DNA of 64,000 nucleotides from Palsa-504 sp963744005 (GCA_963744005.1 CAVURU010000004.1:1054001-1118000), one strand, 5' to 3'; counted from the first letter of the stretch, positions 54,639-63,622 are shown. Program-made: numbers and translations. The notes: generated by a model not told the origin, from the sequence alone.

Positions 54639-55520
54639 GTGAAGTTCTCGCTCTGGCCCCATAACAGCCGCGCCCCCGAAGACCTGCTGGCCGAGGTGCG
54701 CGCGGCCGACGGCGACGGCTGGCACGGCGTCTGGCTGGCCGACCACTACATGCCCAACACCGGCGACGAGTCGCCGGCCCGCGGCGACACCTACGAATGC
54801 TGGGCCCTGCTGCCGGCCCTGGCCGCGGTGACGGAGCGAGTCCGGATCGGGACCCTGGTCTCGCCCACCTCGGTGCACCACCCCGCCCTGCTGGCCAAGC
54901 GCGCCGCCACCATCGACCGGCTCTCCCGCGGCCGCATGGTCCTCGGGCTCGGCGCGGGCTGGCAGGTCAACGAGCACCTGGCCTACGGCATCGACCTCGA
55001 GCCGCCCGGGAAGCGGGTCAGCCGGTTCGCCGAGGCCATCGGCATCATCCGCTCGATGCTCAGCCAGGACGCCACCACCGCCCGCGGCGAGTTCTACACC
55101 GTCACCGACGCGCCGTGTGACCCCAAGCCGGTCCAGTCGCCGCTGCCCATCCTGGTCGGCACCCGCGGGCCGCGGATGCTCCGCATCGCCGCCCGGAACG
55201 CCACCGAGTGGAACACCTGGAGCGCGGACGACCTGGCCGGCCGGCGCGCGGCCCTGCTCGAGGCCTGCGACCAGGCCGGCCGCCCGGACCCGCTGTGGAC
55301 CTCGGTCAACGCCCTGGTTAACCTGGACGGGACCGCGCCGCCCGGCCGTCCCACCCTGGCCGGCTCGGCCGCGCAGCTCACCGATCAGCTCGGCCGGTAC
55401 GCCGATCTCGGCTTCGACGAGTTCATCCTGCCCGACTGGAACCTGGGCGGCAGCCGGGCCGAGCGGGCTGACAACCTGGCCCGGATCAAGACCGAGGTCT
55501 TCGACCAGCTGCCCGGCTAG
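54639..55520 (+). CDS. LLM-class F420-dependent oxidoreductase
   Basis: A 293-residue luciferase-like F420-type enzyme. It begins at GTG 54639 (MKFSLWPHNSRAPEDLLAEV), then WHGVWLADHYMPNTGDESPA, ERVRIGTLVSPTSVHHPALL, DRLSRGRMVLGLGAGWQVNE and LPILVGTRGPRMLRIAARNA. The GAGWQ...E cofactor segment is characteristic of F420-dependent members. With the DDN-type gene just upstream this forms a small F420-linked redox cluster; the substrate is unknown. Confidence 0.9.
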   Translation: MKFSLWPHNSRAPEDLLAEVRAADGDGWHGVWLADHYMPNTGDESPARGDTYECWALLPALAAVTERVRIGTLVSPTSVHHPALLAKRAATIDRLSRGRMVLGLGAGWQVNEHLAYGIDLEPPGKRVSRFAEAIGIIRSMLSQDATTARGEFYTVTDAPCDPKPVQSPLPILVGTRGPRMLRIAARNATEWNTWSADDLAGRRAALLEACDQAGRPDPLWTSVNALVNLDGTAPPGRPTLAGSAAQLTDQLGRYADLGFDEFILPDWNLGGSRAERADNLARIKTEVFDQLPG

Positions 55521-55583
55521 GCCCCGGCGCCCAGGTTTCGGCCCGTCAACCTGGCCGAAACCTGGGCACGCCATGCTCAGTCC

Positions 55584-56922
55584 ATGGTGAGTACCGCAGA
55601 TCAGCTCTCGATCGGCGCCAGCGACCTCGCGGTGCGCCGGCTGGGCGAGCCCTATGTCGTCTCGCCCCTGGCCCGGCTGCTGCGCGGCCGGGCCAGTTCG
55701 CCGAACTACGTGCACGAGTCCGACCGGGTGCTGCTGGATGACACGGCGGGCATGGCCGTGGCGCGCGGCTGCCCGGCCAGCGAGCTGCCCTCGCTGGAGC
55801 CCGGCGGGCCGCGGGAGTACCTGTTCTTCGACCCGGCCCGGATCCGGGTCGGCATCGTCACCTGCGGCGGGCTGTGCCCCGGGCTGAACAACGTCATCCG
55901 CGGCCTGGTCCTCGGGCTGTCGGAGAGCTACGGCGTCACCGACATCGTCGGCTTCCGCAACGGCTACCAGGGCCTGGTCGGCGAGGCCGAGCCGGTGCCG
56001 CTGACCGCGGACCTGGTGGCCGGCATCCACAACCGCGGCGGGACCATCCTGGGCACCTCGCGCGGCCACCAGGACTCAGCTGAGGTCGTCACCACGCTGG
56101 CCCGGCTGGGAGTGTCGGTCCTGTTCGTCATCGGCGGCGACGGCACGCTGCGCGGCGCCCAGGAGATCGCCGACGAGGCCGCCGCCCGGGGCGTCGTGCT
56201 CTCGGTCATCGGCGTGCCCAAGACCATCGACAACGACGTGCCCTACATCGACCACAGCTTCGGCTTCCAGACCGCCTTCGCCCGGGCCGCCGAGTCCATC
56301 CGGGCCGCCCACACCGAGGCCAGCTCCACCCCCGACGGGGTCGGCCTGGTCAAGCTGATGGGCCTGGCACTCGGGCTTCATCGCCTGCTACGCCGCGCTG
56401 GCCAACCACGACACCGACTGCGTCCTGATCCCCGAGGTGCCGGTCGCCCTCGACGGGCCGGACGGGTTCCTGGCCTGGCTGCGGCAGCGGGTGCGGCGGC
56501 GCGGGCACGCCGTCATCGTGGTCGCCGAGGGAGCCGGCCAGGACCTGAGCTCCCACGCCGCGGCCCGGGACGCCTCCGGCAACCTCCGGCTCGCCGACGT
56601 CGGCACGCTGCTCCGGGACCGCATCGTCGGCGACTTCGCCGCCGCCGAGATGCCGCTCAGCCTGCGCTACGTCGATCCCGGGTACGCCATCCGCAGCGTG
56701 CCGGCCAACGCCTACGACGCCGTCTTCTGCCTCCGGCTCGCGCAGGCCGCCGTGCACGCGGCCATGGCCGGCCGGACCGCCATGGTGGTGGGCCGCTGGC
56801 ACGGCCGGTTCGTCCACCTGCCCATCTCGCTGGCCACCGGCAGCCGCAACCGGGTCGACCCCGACGGTGACCTGTGGATGTCCGTGCTGGAATCCACCGG
56901 CCAGCCGCCTCGGTTCAGCTGA
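55584..56922 (+). pseudogene. 6-phosphofructokinase (ATP-type signature), one frameshift
   Basis: A phosphofructokinase with a long N-terminal region as in the plant/actinobacterial group. Visible: VGIVTCGGLCPGLNNVIRGL, GFRNGYQGLVGEAEPVPLTA, FVIGGDGTLRGAQEIADEAA, VIGVPKTIDNDVPYIDHSFG and TEASSTPDGVGLVKLMG. Gly at the GGDGT position favours ATP, while Lys in PKTIDND matches the mixed Gly/Lys signature of plant-like ATP enzymes. One extra base near 56365 (GGCC-T-GGCAC) ends the frame; it resumes HSGFIACYAALANHDTDCVL-like and runs to TGA 56920-56922. Corrected length is about 446 residues. Confidence 0.85.
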
Positions 56923-56971
56923 CCCGCCGCCGCGCGGCCTGTACCGCGGCGCCGTCCAGTAGCCTTCGGCC

Positions 56972-57280
56972 ATGGCCAACTTCGCGGTCCGGCTCGTCCA
57001 CGACGCGGGCTGGGATCCCGGCCGGCCGATCCGGGAGCAGGACGGCTGGGACGAGCACGCCGCGTTCATGGACGGGCTGGTCGCCGACGGGTTCCTCATC
57101 CTCGGCGGGCCGGTGGGCGACGGCCAGCAGACCCTGCACGTGATCGAGGCGGCCGACGAGGGCGAGGTCAAGGCCCGGCTGGCCCTCGATCCGTGGGCCC
57201 GCGACGGCCTGCTCCGGATCGGGCTGATCGAGCACTGGACCCTCTGGCTGGACAGCCGGCCCCGGCCTCCCGCGCCCTGA
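56972..57280 (+). CDS. YciI-family protein
   Basis: A 102-residue ferredoxin-like fold protein of the YciI family: MANFAVRLVHDAGWDPGRPI, WDEHAAFMDGLVADGFLILG, GPVGDGQQTLHVIEAADEGE and ALDPWARDGLLRIGLIEHWT. The usual conserved acidic/His residues for YciI are in part present (HAAFMD, DPWARDGL). Enzymatic role is not established for most members. ATG 56972. Confidence 0.85.
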   Translation: MANFAVRLVHDAGWDPGRPIREQDGWDEHAAFMDGLVADGFLILGGPVGDGQQTLHVIEAADEGEVKARLALDPWARDGLLRIGLIEHWTLWLDSRPRPPAP

Positions 57281-57286
57281 CCGGCC

Positions 57287-57691
57287 TCACCGGCTCCCGG
57301 CCGGCTGGGCCATCGCCGCCACCGCGTCGGCCCGCCGGCGGGTCTCGGCCGCGAGCAGCTTCACGACCAGGGCGAAGCTCACGTCGTCCTGGCCGCGAAC
57401 CGCGTCCAGGAAGGCCTGATAGGCCGCGATGATCTCCTCCAGCCGCTGTCGCGCGTAGCCGACGATCGCGTACGGGTCCGAGCAGTCCGGGATGGTGAAG
57501 TCGCCGCCGCCCGGTGCCCGGTCCAGCAGCTCCCGGGGGTCGGCGGTCACCGCGCCGCCCAGCAGGTAGACGGCCATGCCCTCCAGGCGGTTGGCCACCG
57601 CGTCGGCCCACAGGGCCACCACCACGTTGTGGCAGTAGAAGCCGTCGAGCGCGTCGATCACGTACTGGGCGCCGGAATCCGGGGTGGTCAT
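57287..57691 (-). CDS. Hypothetical protein, start overlapping a divergent TetR gene
   Basis: A 134-residue helical protein: VIDALDGFYCHNVVVALWAD, AVANRLEGMAVYLLGGAVTA, LLDRAPGGGDFTIPDCSDPY and VGYARQRLEEIIAAYQAFLD. No known domain is recognised. GGAGG seven bases before ATG 57691 is a good ribosome site. The ATG/CATG at 57689-57691 is shared with the start of the TetR gene on the other strand, so the pair has no separate intergenic promoter space. Confidence 0.65.
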   Translation of the reverse strand: MTTPDSGAQYVIDALDGFYCHNVVVALWADAVANRLEGMAVYLLGGAVTADPRELLDRAPGGGDFTIPDCSDPYAIVGYARQRLEEIIAAYQAFLDAVRGQDDVSFALVVKLLAAETRRRADAVAAMAQPAGSR

Positions 57692-57692
57692 G

Positions 57693-58196
57693 ATGATCCT
57701 CCCTCGCTTCTCGCCGCCGTATCACCACGGGCACCTGCGCGAGGCGCTGGTCGACGCCGCCCTGGCCGCGGCCCGGGCCGACGGTCCCGAGGCGGTGGTG
57801 CTGCGCGCCGCCACCCGGGCCGCCGGTGTATCGCCGAACGCGGCCTACCGTCACTTTGCCGACCGCGACGACCTGCTGCGGGCCGTTGCCGCGCGCTGCC
57901 AGGAGCAGATGGCCGCCCTCATGCGAGCCCGGCTGGCACAGGCCCGGCCCGGGCCGGGGCCCGGCGGCGCCTGGGACCGGCTGCACACCGGCCTGTTCGC
58001 CATCCTCACCGACGTGCTCGACCAGCTGGCCAGCTCCGGCGCCATCGCCCCGCAGGCCCGGCCCGGCGCCGAGTACGTCGCCTGGTCCTCGGTGCACGGC
58101 ATCGCCACGCTGCTGGCCGGCGGCACGCTCCGGGACCTTCCGGCCGCCGAGAAGGAAGCCGCCGTCGAGCGCGTCATCAACGCCACGGCCTTCTGA
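57693..58196 (+). CDS. TetR-family transcriptional regulator
   Basis: A TetR repressor of about 168 residues; ATG 57693 is preferred (57690 and GTG 57684 also possible). The N-terminal DNA-binding domain is HHGHLREALVDAALAAARAD, VVLRAATRAAGVSPNAAYRH and FADRDDLLRAVAARCQEQMA. The C-terminal ligand domain is LFAILTDVLDQLASSGAIAP, YVAWSSVHGIATLLAGGTLR. It is divergent from and overlaps the start of the unknown 134-residue gene, which is its most likely target. Confidence 0.9.
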   Translation: MILPRFSPPYHHGHLREALVDAALAAARADGPEAVVLRAATRAAGVSPNAAYRHFADRDDLLRAVAARCQEQMAALMRARLAQARPGPGPGGAWDRLHTGLFAILTDVLDQLASSGAIAPQARPGAEYVAWSSVHGIATLLAGGTLRDLPAAEKEAAVERVINATAF

Positions 58197-58222
58197 GCCG
58201 GGATCTCACCCGCCCGCGCGCC

Positions 58223-58984
58223 TCACGGCAGGTCGGTCGGCGGGAAGAGCGGGGGCAGGTAGCGCAGCATGAGCATGGACCAGGTGACGTGGGTGACGGC
58301 CGGCGCCATCACCCCGCCGGTGACGGCCCGCTGCCAGCCGAAGATCACGCTGGTGACCAGCCCGGCCAGCACCAGGGCCGGGTTGCCGGTCGCCGCCGTC
58401 GAGGCGGCGTAGGCCAGCGTGGTCGTGCCCAGCGGCCGCGGCCCGGACCAGAGCGCGCCGCGGAAGTACAGTTCCTCCGCCACCCCGCTGCTCGACGCGA
58501 TGAGCACCACCAGCGGGGTGGATCCGGCGTCGGCGTACCGCAGCACGCTGGCGATGGCCCGGCGCAGGCCGCGATGGTGGCGGGCGATCCGCGCGATCCC
58601 GTAGAACGCCGCGAACGTGGCCGCCCCGGTGACGACGGGTACGACGACCAGGGCCTGCGCCGCGCCGCCCGGACGGGAGCGCCAGCGGTCGCCGCGCCAC
58701 GGGATGGGCCCCGCGCCGAGCGCCCCGCTGGTCCAGGTCCCGGCCAGGCCGGTGGTCAGCAGGTAGAAACGCGGCGAGTCGGCCGTGGCCGCGAACGAGG
58801 ACCGCAGCAGGGCCGCCGCGCCCAGCCCGGCCGCCCCGCGCCAGGCCGCCCCCGCCCGGACTGCCCCCGCCCAGGTGGCGCTGCCCCAGGTCGCGCTGTC
58901 CCAGGTCGCGCTGGGCTCCGCCGCGGCGGACCCAGGAGCACGCGGGGCGAAGGCCCGCAGGCCCCGGCCGCGCCGTTGCGTCAC
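58223..58984 (-). CDS. CPBP-family intramembrane metalloprotease-like protein
   Basis: A 253-residue membrane protein beginning at GTG 58984, which overlaps the stop of the gene upstream (GTGA). The CPBP/Abi motifs are VAEELYFRGALW (EExxxR) and APAVTHVTWSMLML (His-containing motif), with hydrophobic segments such as ALVVVPVVTGAATFAAFYGI and SVIFGWQRAVTG. Residues about 19-45 are a repeat of SATW units. The family includes CAAX-type proteases and immunity proteins; the role here is unknown. Confidence 0.8.
   Translation of the reverse strand: MTQRRGRGLRAFAPRAPGSAAAEPSATWDSATWGSATWAGAVRAGAAWRGAAGLGAAALLRSSFAATADSPRFYLLTTGLAGTWTSGALGAGPIPWRGDRWRSRPGGAAQALVVVPVVTGAATFAAFYGIARIARHHRGLRRAIASVLRYADAGSTPLVVLIASSSGVAEELYFRGALWSGPRPLGTTTLAYAASTAATGNPALVLAGLVTSVIFGWQRAVTGGVMAPAVTHVTWSMLMLRYLPPLFPPTDLP
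58871..58915 (-). repeat. Three 15-base tandem repeats in the CPBP gene
   Basis: Near-identical units of the form CCAGGTCGCGCTGTC occupy 58871-58885, 58886-58900 and 58901-58915 on the plus strand. On the minus strand they encode the N-terminal SATWD/SATWG/SATWA run. Confidence 0.8.
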
Positions 58985-59880
58985 GAGCTGGTCCGCCCGG
59001 CCTCGCGCCGTTCGCGCAGGGCCGCGACCACCGCGTCGTGGTAGGACATGGGCTGGATCGGGATCAGGTCCTCGATGGCGTGGTCGTGCACGATCACCTC
59101 GTTGGTCATCGAGTCGATCAGGGCCCGGCCCGTGCCGGCGTCGATGTCGGTCACGAAGGTCAGCCACAGCGAGGACAGGCTGGGCGTCAGCAGGGGGACC
59201 GGCAGCAGCACGAGCGGGCGGTTCTCGATGGCCGCCACCTTCTTCAGCATCTCCGCGTACTGCAGGACCTCCGGGCCGCCCACCTCGTAGACCTGGCCTG
59301 CGGCCTCCTCCGGCTCCAGCACGCCGGCCAGGTACGTCACCACGTCGTCGATCGCGATCGGCTGCGTACGGGTGGAGACCCACTGGGGCGTCACCATCAC
59401 CGGCAGGTGCTCGACCAGCTGGCGGGTCAGCTCCCACGAGGTGCCGCCGTGACCGACGATGATCCCGGCCCGGACGACGGTGACCGGCACTCCGCCGGTG
59501 CCCAGCAGCTTCTCGACCTCGCGCCGGCTGCGCAGGTGCGCTGACAGGTTGTCGGCGTCATCCCCCAGGCCGCCCAGGTAGATGATCCGGCGCAGCCCGG
59601 CCCGCGCCGCCGCCTCGCCGAACGCGGTGGCCCCGGCCGCGTCCTTCCGCTCGAAGTCCGCGTCCTGCAGGGAGTGCACCAGGTAGTACGCGGCCTGGCA
59701 GCCGGCCATGGCCTGCTCCATGCTGGCCGCGTCCTGGACGTCGCCGCGGACCGGCGTGCCCGCCCCGTGGTAGGAGTCCGGGTTCCTGGTCATGGCCACC
59801 ACGTCGTGACCAGCCCGGTCCAGGGCCGCGCACAGCCGCCGCCCGACAAAGCCGGATGCGCCGGCCACCAGTACTTTCAC
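58981..59880 (-). CDS. NAD(P)-binding epimerase/dehydratase-like protein
   Basis: A 299-residue atypical SDR. GTG 59880 gives VKVLVAGASGFVGRRLCAAL (GxxGxxG), then VRGDVQDAASMEQAMAGCQA, AYYLVHSLQDADFERKDAAG, IIYLGGLGDDADNLSAHLRS and VRAGIIVGHGGTSWELTRQL. The typical Yxxx K is not obvious; related actinobacterial proteins are annotated NAD(P)H-binding or DUF2867-associated and may act on sugars or glycolipids. Translationally coupled to the CPBP gene downstream. Confidence 0.86.
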   Translation of the reverse strand: MKVLVAGASGFVGRRLCAALDRAGHDVVAMTRNPDSYHGAGTPVRGDVQDAASMEQAMAGCQAAYYLVHSLQDADFERKDAAGATAFGEAAARAGLRRIIYLGGLGDDADNLSAHLRSRREVEKLLGTGGVPVTVVRAGIIVGHGGTSWELTRQLVEHLPVMVTPQWVSTRTQPIAIDDVVTYLAGVLEPEEAAGQVYEVGGPEVLQYAEMLKKVAAIENRPLVLLPVPLLTPSLSSLWLTFVTDIDAGTGRALIDSMTNEVIVHDHAIEDLIPIQPMSYHDAVVAALRERREAGRTSS

Positions 59881-60004
59881 TGCACCCCCGAGCCTTCCCC
59901 GACCCGGCCGGCTCACCATGACCAGGCTGGATCGTTCATCATCAAGACGTGTGCCCGCTTACCCGCCAGGCCTGGTTCAAACACCAGGCCGCCTGGCCGC
60001 GGCC

Positions 60005-60847
60005 TCACCGGGCCCGGGTCACCTGCTCGCCCGGCGGCCGGAAGGCGGCGAACGGGTTGGTCACCACCAGGTCCCGGCCGGTGAACCGGTACAGGGTGGC
60101 CGGGCGGCCGCCCGCCGAGGTGGGCCGGGCCGCCGCCGGGGTCGGCTCGATGACGCCGCGGCGGGTCAGCACCCGCTGCAGGTTGGTCGCCGACACCGGA
60201 TGGCCCAGCGAGGCGGCGTAGATATCCCGTAGCTGGGCGACGGTGAAGGTGGCCGGGGCCAGCGCGAAGCCCACGTTGGTGTAGGACAGCTTGGCCCGCA
60301 GCCGGTCCCGCCCGGACCGGGCGATCGACCCGTGGTCGAACGCCGTCGGCGGCAGGTCCTGGACCCGGTGCCACGCGGTGTCCGCGGGCATCCGCGGCTC
60401 GACCTCGGCCGAGACCAGAGCCAGGTAGGCCGTGGCCAGCACCCGGCCGCGGGGATCGCGGTCCGGGTCGCTGCGGGTCTCCAGCTGCTCCAGGTACGCG
60501 ATATCGGTCAGGTCCACCTTGGCCGCCAGGTGCCGCCCCAGCGACGTCCCGAGCCGCTCGTCGGCCCGCAGCGGCCCGCCGGGCAATGCCCACCGGTCCT
60601 CGAACGGCGGCTCGCCCCGCTGCCACAGCAGCACGTGCAGGCTGTCCCGCCGCACCTGGAGCACCACCGCCAGCGCCTCATGCCAGAACCGCTGGCCCGC
60701 CACCGCCGAGCCGTCCGCCGCCGGACCATCCGTCAGCCCAGCCGCACCCCGATCGCCGGTCGGCCCGCGCCCGCCCTGGGCCGCACCTGGCCCGGCCGCG
60801 GCGCCGGGACCGCCGCCCCCCGGGGCGCGCGCCTGGTCTTCTGACAC
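60005..60847 (-). CDS. nrtR: NrtR-type Nudix regulator of NAD metabolism
   Basis: A 280-residue protein. After a Gly/Ala-rich N-terminal extension (about 1-50), a Nudix domain reads EALAVVLQVRRDSLHVLLWQ, PFEDRWALPGGPLRADERLG and LEQLETRSDPDRDPRGRVLA; the Nudix box is degenerate, as in NrtR, which binds ADP-ribose rather than hydrolysing it. A C-terminal winged helix-turn-helix follows (FTVAQLRDIYAASLGHPVSA, NLQRVLTRRGVIEPT). It is divergent from nadABC with a palindrome between, exactly the NrtR arrangement. Start ATG 60847. Confidence 0.9.
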   Translation of the reverse strand: MSEDQARAPGGGGPGAAAGPGAAQGGRGPTGDRGAAGLTDGPAADGSAVAGQRFWHEALAVVLQVRRDSLHVLLWQRGEPPFEDRWALPGGPLRADERLGTSLGRHLAAKVDLTDIAYLEQLETRSDPDRDPRGRVLATAYLALVSAEVEPRMPADTAWHRVQDLPPTAFDHGSIARSGRDRLRAKLSYTNVGFALAPATFTVAQLRDIYAASLGHPVSATNLQRVLTRRGVIEPTPAAARPTSAGGRPATLYRFTGRDLVVTNPFAAFRPPGEQVTRAR

Positions 60848-60916
60848 GTTCGCATCGTACTGGTCAGCCGCCCTTCTGCCGTCCCGTGAAAGAAGTTTTG
60901 GACTCCAAGGCGAAAA

Positions 60917-60943
60917 AGGTTTTATACTCTCGATCTAAAACCT
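60917..60943. promoter_or_regulatory. Probable NrtR operator
   Basis: AGGTTTTA (60917-60924) and TAAAACCT (60936-60943) form a perfect inverted repeat with an 11-base spacer, centred about 35 bases before nadA, in an otherwise GC-rich region. Dyad AT-rich boxes between nrtR and nad genes are the known NrtR targets. Confidence 0.75.
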
Positions 60944-60962
60944 CCGGATGAGGGACGGGATG

Positions 60963-61976
60963 ATGACGGATACCCATGCAGCGCCGCGGCTGACCCCGGT
61001 GCAGGCCGACCAGGACTGGGCCGCGGAGGTACGGCGGCTCGCCGCCCAGCGGGACGCGGTGATCCTGGCCCACAACTACCAGGCCCCGGAGATCCAGGAC
61101 GTCGCCGATCACGTCGGGGACTCCCTCGCCCTGTCCCGGCTGGCCGCGGCCAGCACGGCCAGCGTCATCGTGTTCGCCGGCGTGTACTTCATGGCCGAGA
61201 CGGCCAAGATCCTCGCGCCGGACCGGACCGTGCTGATCCCCGAGCCGGAGGCCGGCTGCTCGCTGGCCGACAGCATCACCGCCGCCCAGGTGCGCGCGTG
61301 GAAGGCCGAGCACCCCGGCGCCGCGGTGGTCGCCTACGTGAACACCAGCGCCGAGGTCAAGGCCGAGTCCGATCTGTGCTGCACCTCGGCCAACGCGGCC
61401 GAGATCGTGGCCTCGGTCCCGGCCGGCCAGGAGGTGCTGTTCCTGCCCGACCAGTTCCTCGGCGCTCACGTGCAGCGCGTCACCGGCCGGGACAACATGC
61501 GCATCTGGCTCGGCGAGTGCCACGTGCACGCCGGGATCAGCCCCGGTGAGCTGCGCCGCCGGGCCGCCGCCGAGCCCGAGGCCGAGCTGTTCATCCATCC
61601 CGAGTGCGGCTGCTCCACGGCCGCGCTGTGGCAGGCCGGCACCGGCGACCTGCCCGCCGGCCGGACCCGGATCCTGTCCACCGGTGGCATGCTGGCCGCC
61701 GCCCGGGCCACCAAGGCCTCCTCCGTCCTGGTCGCCACCGAGACCGGGATGCTGCACCAGCTCCGCCAGGCCAACCCGGCCGTCCGCTGGGAGCCGGTCA
61801 ACCCCGAGGCGGTATGCCGGTTCATGAAGATGAACACCCCCGCCGCCCTGCTGCGCTGCCTGCGCGAGGGCACCACCGAGGTGACCGTCGATCCCGACGT
61901 GGCCCGCCGGGCCCGCCGGGCGGTGGACGCCATGCTGGCCGTCGGCCCCGGCGCCCCGTCGGCGGCCGCCCGGTGA
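60963..61976 (+). CDS. nadA: Quinolinate synthase
   Basis: A ~337-residue iron-sulfur enzyme that condenses iminoaspartate with dihydroxyacetone phosphate to quinolinate. It contains AVILAHNYQAPEIQDVADHV, VGDSLALSRLAAA, VFAGVYFMAETAKILAPDRT, LIPEPEAGCSLADSI, NTSAEVKAESDLCCTSANA and FIHPECGCSTAALWQ, which include the three cluster cysteines (GCSLAD, LCCTSAN, ECGC). Start may be ATG 60963, 60960 or 60948. GTGA at its end overlaps nadB. Probably repressed by NrtR. Confidence 0.95.
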   Translation: MTDTHAAPRLTPVQADQDWAAEVRRLAAQRDAVILAHNYQAPEIQDVADHVGDSLALSRLAAASTASVIVFAGVYFMAETAKILAPDRTVLIPEPEAGCSLADSITAAQVRAWKAEHPGAAVVAYVNTSAEVKAESDLCCTSANAAEIVASVPAGQEVLFLPDQFLGAHVQRVTGRDNMRIWLGECHVHAGISPGELRRRAAAEPEAELFIHPECGCSTAALWQAGTGDLPAGRTRILSTGGMLAAARATKASSVLVATETGMLHQLRQANPAVRWEPVNPEAVCRFMKMNTPAALLRCLREGTTEVTVDPDVARRARRAVDAMLAVGPGAPSAAAR

Positions 61977-63622
61977 GCGAGCTCCGCTGCCTGCCCCCCT
62001 CCGAGCCGGCCTGGGACCGCGACGCCGATCTGGTCGTGGTGGGATCGGGCGCCGCCGGGATGGCCGCCGCCCTGGCCGCGGCCGCCCGCGGCCGCCGGGT
62101 GCTGCTGCTCACCAAGGAAGACCTGGGCGGCGGGTCCACCCCGCTGGCCCAGGGCGGCCTGGCCGCCGCCATCGGGCCGGGGGACAGCCCGGCCCGCCAC
62201 GAGCAGGACACGCTGACCGCGGGCGCGGGCCTGTGTGAGCCGGACGCCGTGGCCGCGCTGGCCGCCGGGGCCCCGGACGAGATCATCCGGCTGGCCGGCT
62301 ACGGCGCCCGGCTGGAGCGCACGGCGCTGCACCTGGAAGGCGGGCACAGCCGCCACCGGATCGTGACCGCCGGGGGAGACGCGATCGGGGCCGAGGTGCA
62401 CCGGGTGCTGCGCGCAGCGCTGCTGGCCAGCCCGGTCGAGGTCATCACCCGCTGCGTGGCCCTGGACGCGATGGCCGGACCGGACGGCGCGGTCGGCGGC
62501 CTGCTCGCCGGGATCCGCGACGACGCCGGGAACCTGCAGGCCGGCCTGGTCACCGCCCGGGCCGTGGTGCTGGCCACCGGCGGGTTCGGGCAGGTCTACG
62601 CCACCACCACCAACCCCGGCGGGCTGACCGGCGACGGGCTGGCTCTCGCCGCCCGCGCCGGGGCCGAGCTGCGCGACATGGAGTTCGTCCAGTTCCACCC
62701 GACCGTGCTGTGGCAGCCGGCCGCCCGCGGCCAGCGCCCGCTCATCACCGAGGCGCTGCGCGGGGCCGGCGCGGTGCTGATCGACGCGGCCGGGCGGCCC
62801 GTGATGGCCGGACGGCACCCGCTGGGGGACCTGGCCCCCCGCGACGTCGTGGCCGCCGCCATGGCCCAGCAGCTGGCCCGCGCCGACGGGCCCGGCGATC
62901 ACCTGTGGCTGGACGCCACCGGGCTGGGCCCGGCCGTGATCGAGCAGGAGTTCCCGACCGTGACCGCCGCGTGCCGCGCGCTGGGCATCGACCCGGTCAC
63001 CGAGCCCGTCCCGGTCGCGCCGGGCGCGCACTACGCCTGCGGCGGGATCCGGGCCGGCCTGGACGGCCAGACGTCGGTCCGGGGCCTGTACGCCGTGGGG
63101 GAGGCCGCGTCGACGGGCGTCCACGGCGCCAACCGGCTGGCTTCCAACTCCCTGACCGAGGCGCTGATCTTCGGGCGGCGGGCCGGGGACCTGCTCGGGC
63201 AGGCCCTGCCGCCCTCGCCCGGCCGGCTGCGGCCGCCGCCGCCCGGCCCGGGCGTGGACCCGGCCGCGCGGCCCGCCCTGGCCGCGGCCATGTCCCGGCA
63301 CGCCGGGGTGCTGCGCGAGGCCGGCGAGCTGGCCGACCTCCGCCAGGCGCTGGGGGAGGCGCCGCGGGCCGGCGGCCCCGGCTCCGGGGCGCCGGACCTG
63401 GCCACCGTCGAGGCGACTAACCTGCACTCGGTCTCGGTCCTGGTCGCCGCCTCCGCGCTGGCCCGGGCCGAGAGCCGGGGCGCTCACCGGTGGCGGGACC
63501 AGCCGCCGGCCGGATCCGCCGCGGCCGCCGCGCGGCCGGCCCGGCACACCGTCATCCGCGTCGAGCCGGACGGGCCGCGGGCCACCGGGACCATGAGGAC
63601 GAGAGTGAGGGTACCGGCATGA
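61973..63622 (+). CDS. nadB: L-aspartate oxidase
   Basis: A 549-residue FAD enzyme oxidising L-aspartate to iminoaspartate for NadA. The dinucleotide motif is ADLVVVGSGAAGMAAALAAA, and family marks are LAQGGLAAAIGPGD, THALHLEGGHSRHRI-like (LHLEGGHSRHRIVTAGGDAI), LATGGFGQVYATTTNPGGLT, VQFHPTVLWQPAARGQRPLI, HYACGGIRAGLDGQTSVRGL and GVHGANRLASNSLTEALIFG. GTG 61973 overlaps the nadA stop (GTGA), and ATGA at its end overlaps nadC. Normal length. Confidence 0.95.
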   Translation: MSELRCLPPSEPAWDRDADLVVVGSGAAGMAAALAAAARGRRVLLLTKEDLGGGSTPLAQGGLAAAIGPGDSPARHEQDTLTAGAGLCEPDAVAALAAGAPDEIIRLAGYGARLERTALHLEGGHSRHRIVTAGGDAIGAEVHRVLRAALLASPVEVITRCVALDAMAGPDGAVGGLLAGIRDDAGNLQAGLVTARAVVLATGGFGQVYATTTNPGGLTGDGLALAARAGAELRDMEFVQFHPTVLWQPAARGQRPLITEALRGAGAVLIDAAGRPVMAGRHPLGDLAPRDVVAAAMAQQLARADGPGDHLWLDATGLGPAVIEQEFPTVTAACRALGIDPVTEPVPVAPGAHYACGGIRAGLDGQTSVRGLYAVGEAASTGVHGANRLASNSLTEALIFGRRAGDLLGQALPPSPGRLRPPPPGPGVDPAARPALAAAMSRHAGVLREAGELADLRQALGEAPRAGGPGSGAPDLATVEATNLHSVSVLVAASALARAESRGAHRWRDQPPAGSAAAAARPARHTVIRVEPDGPRATGTMRTRVRVPA

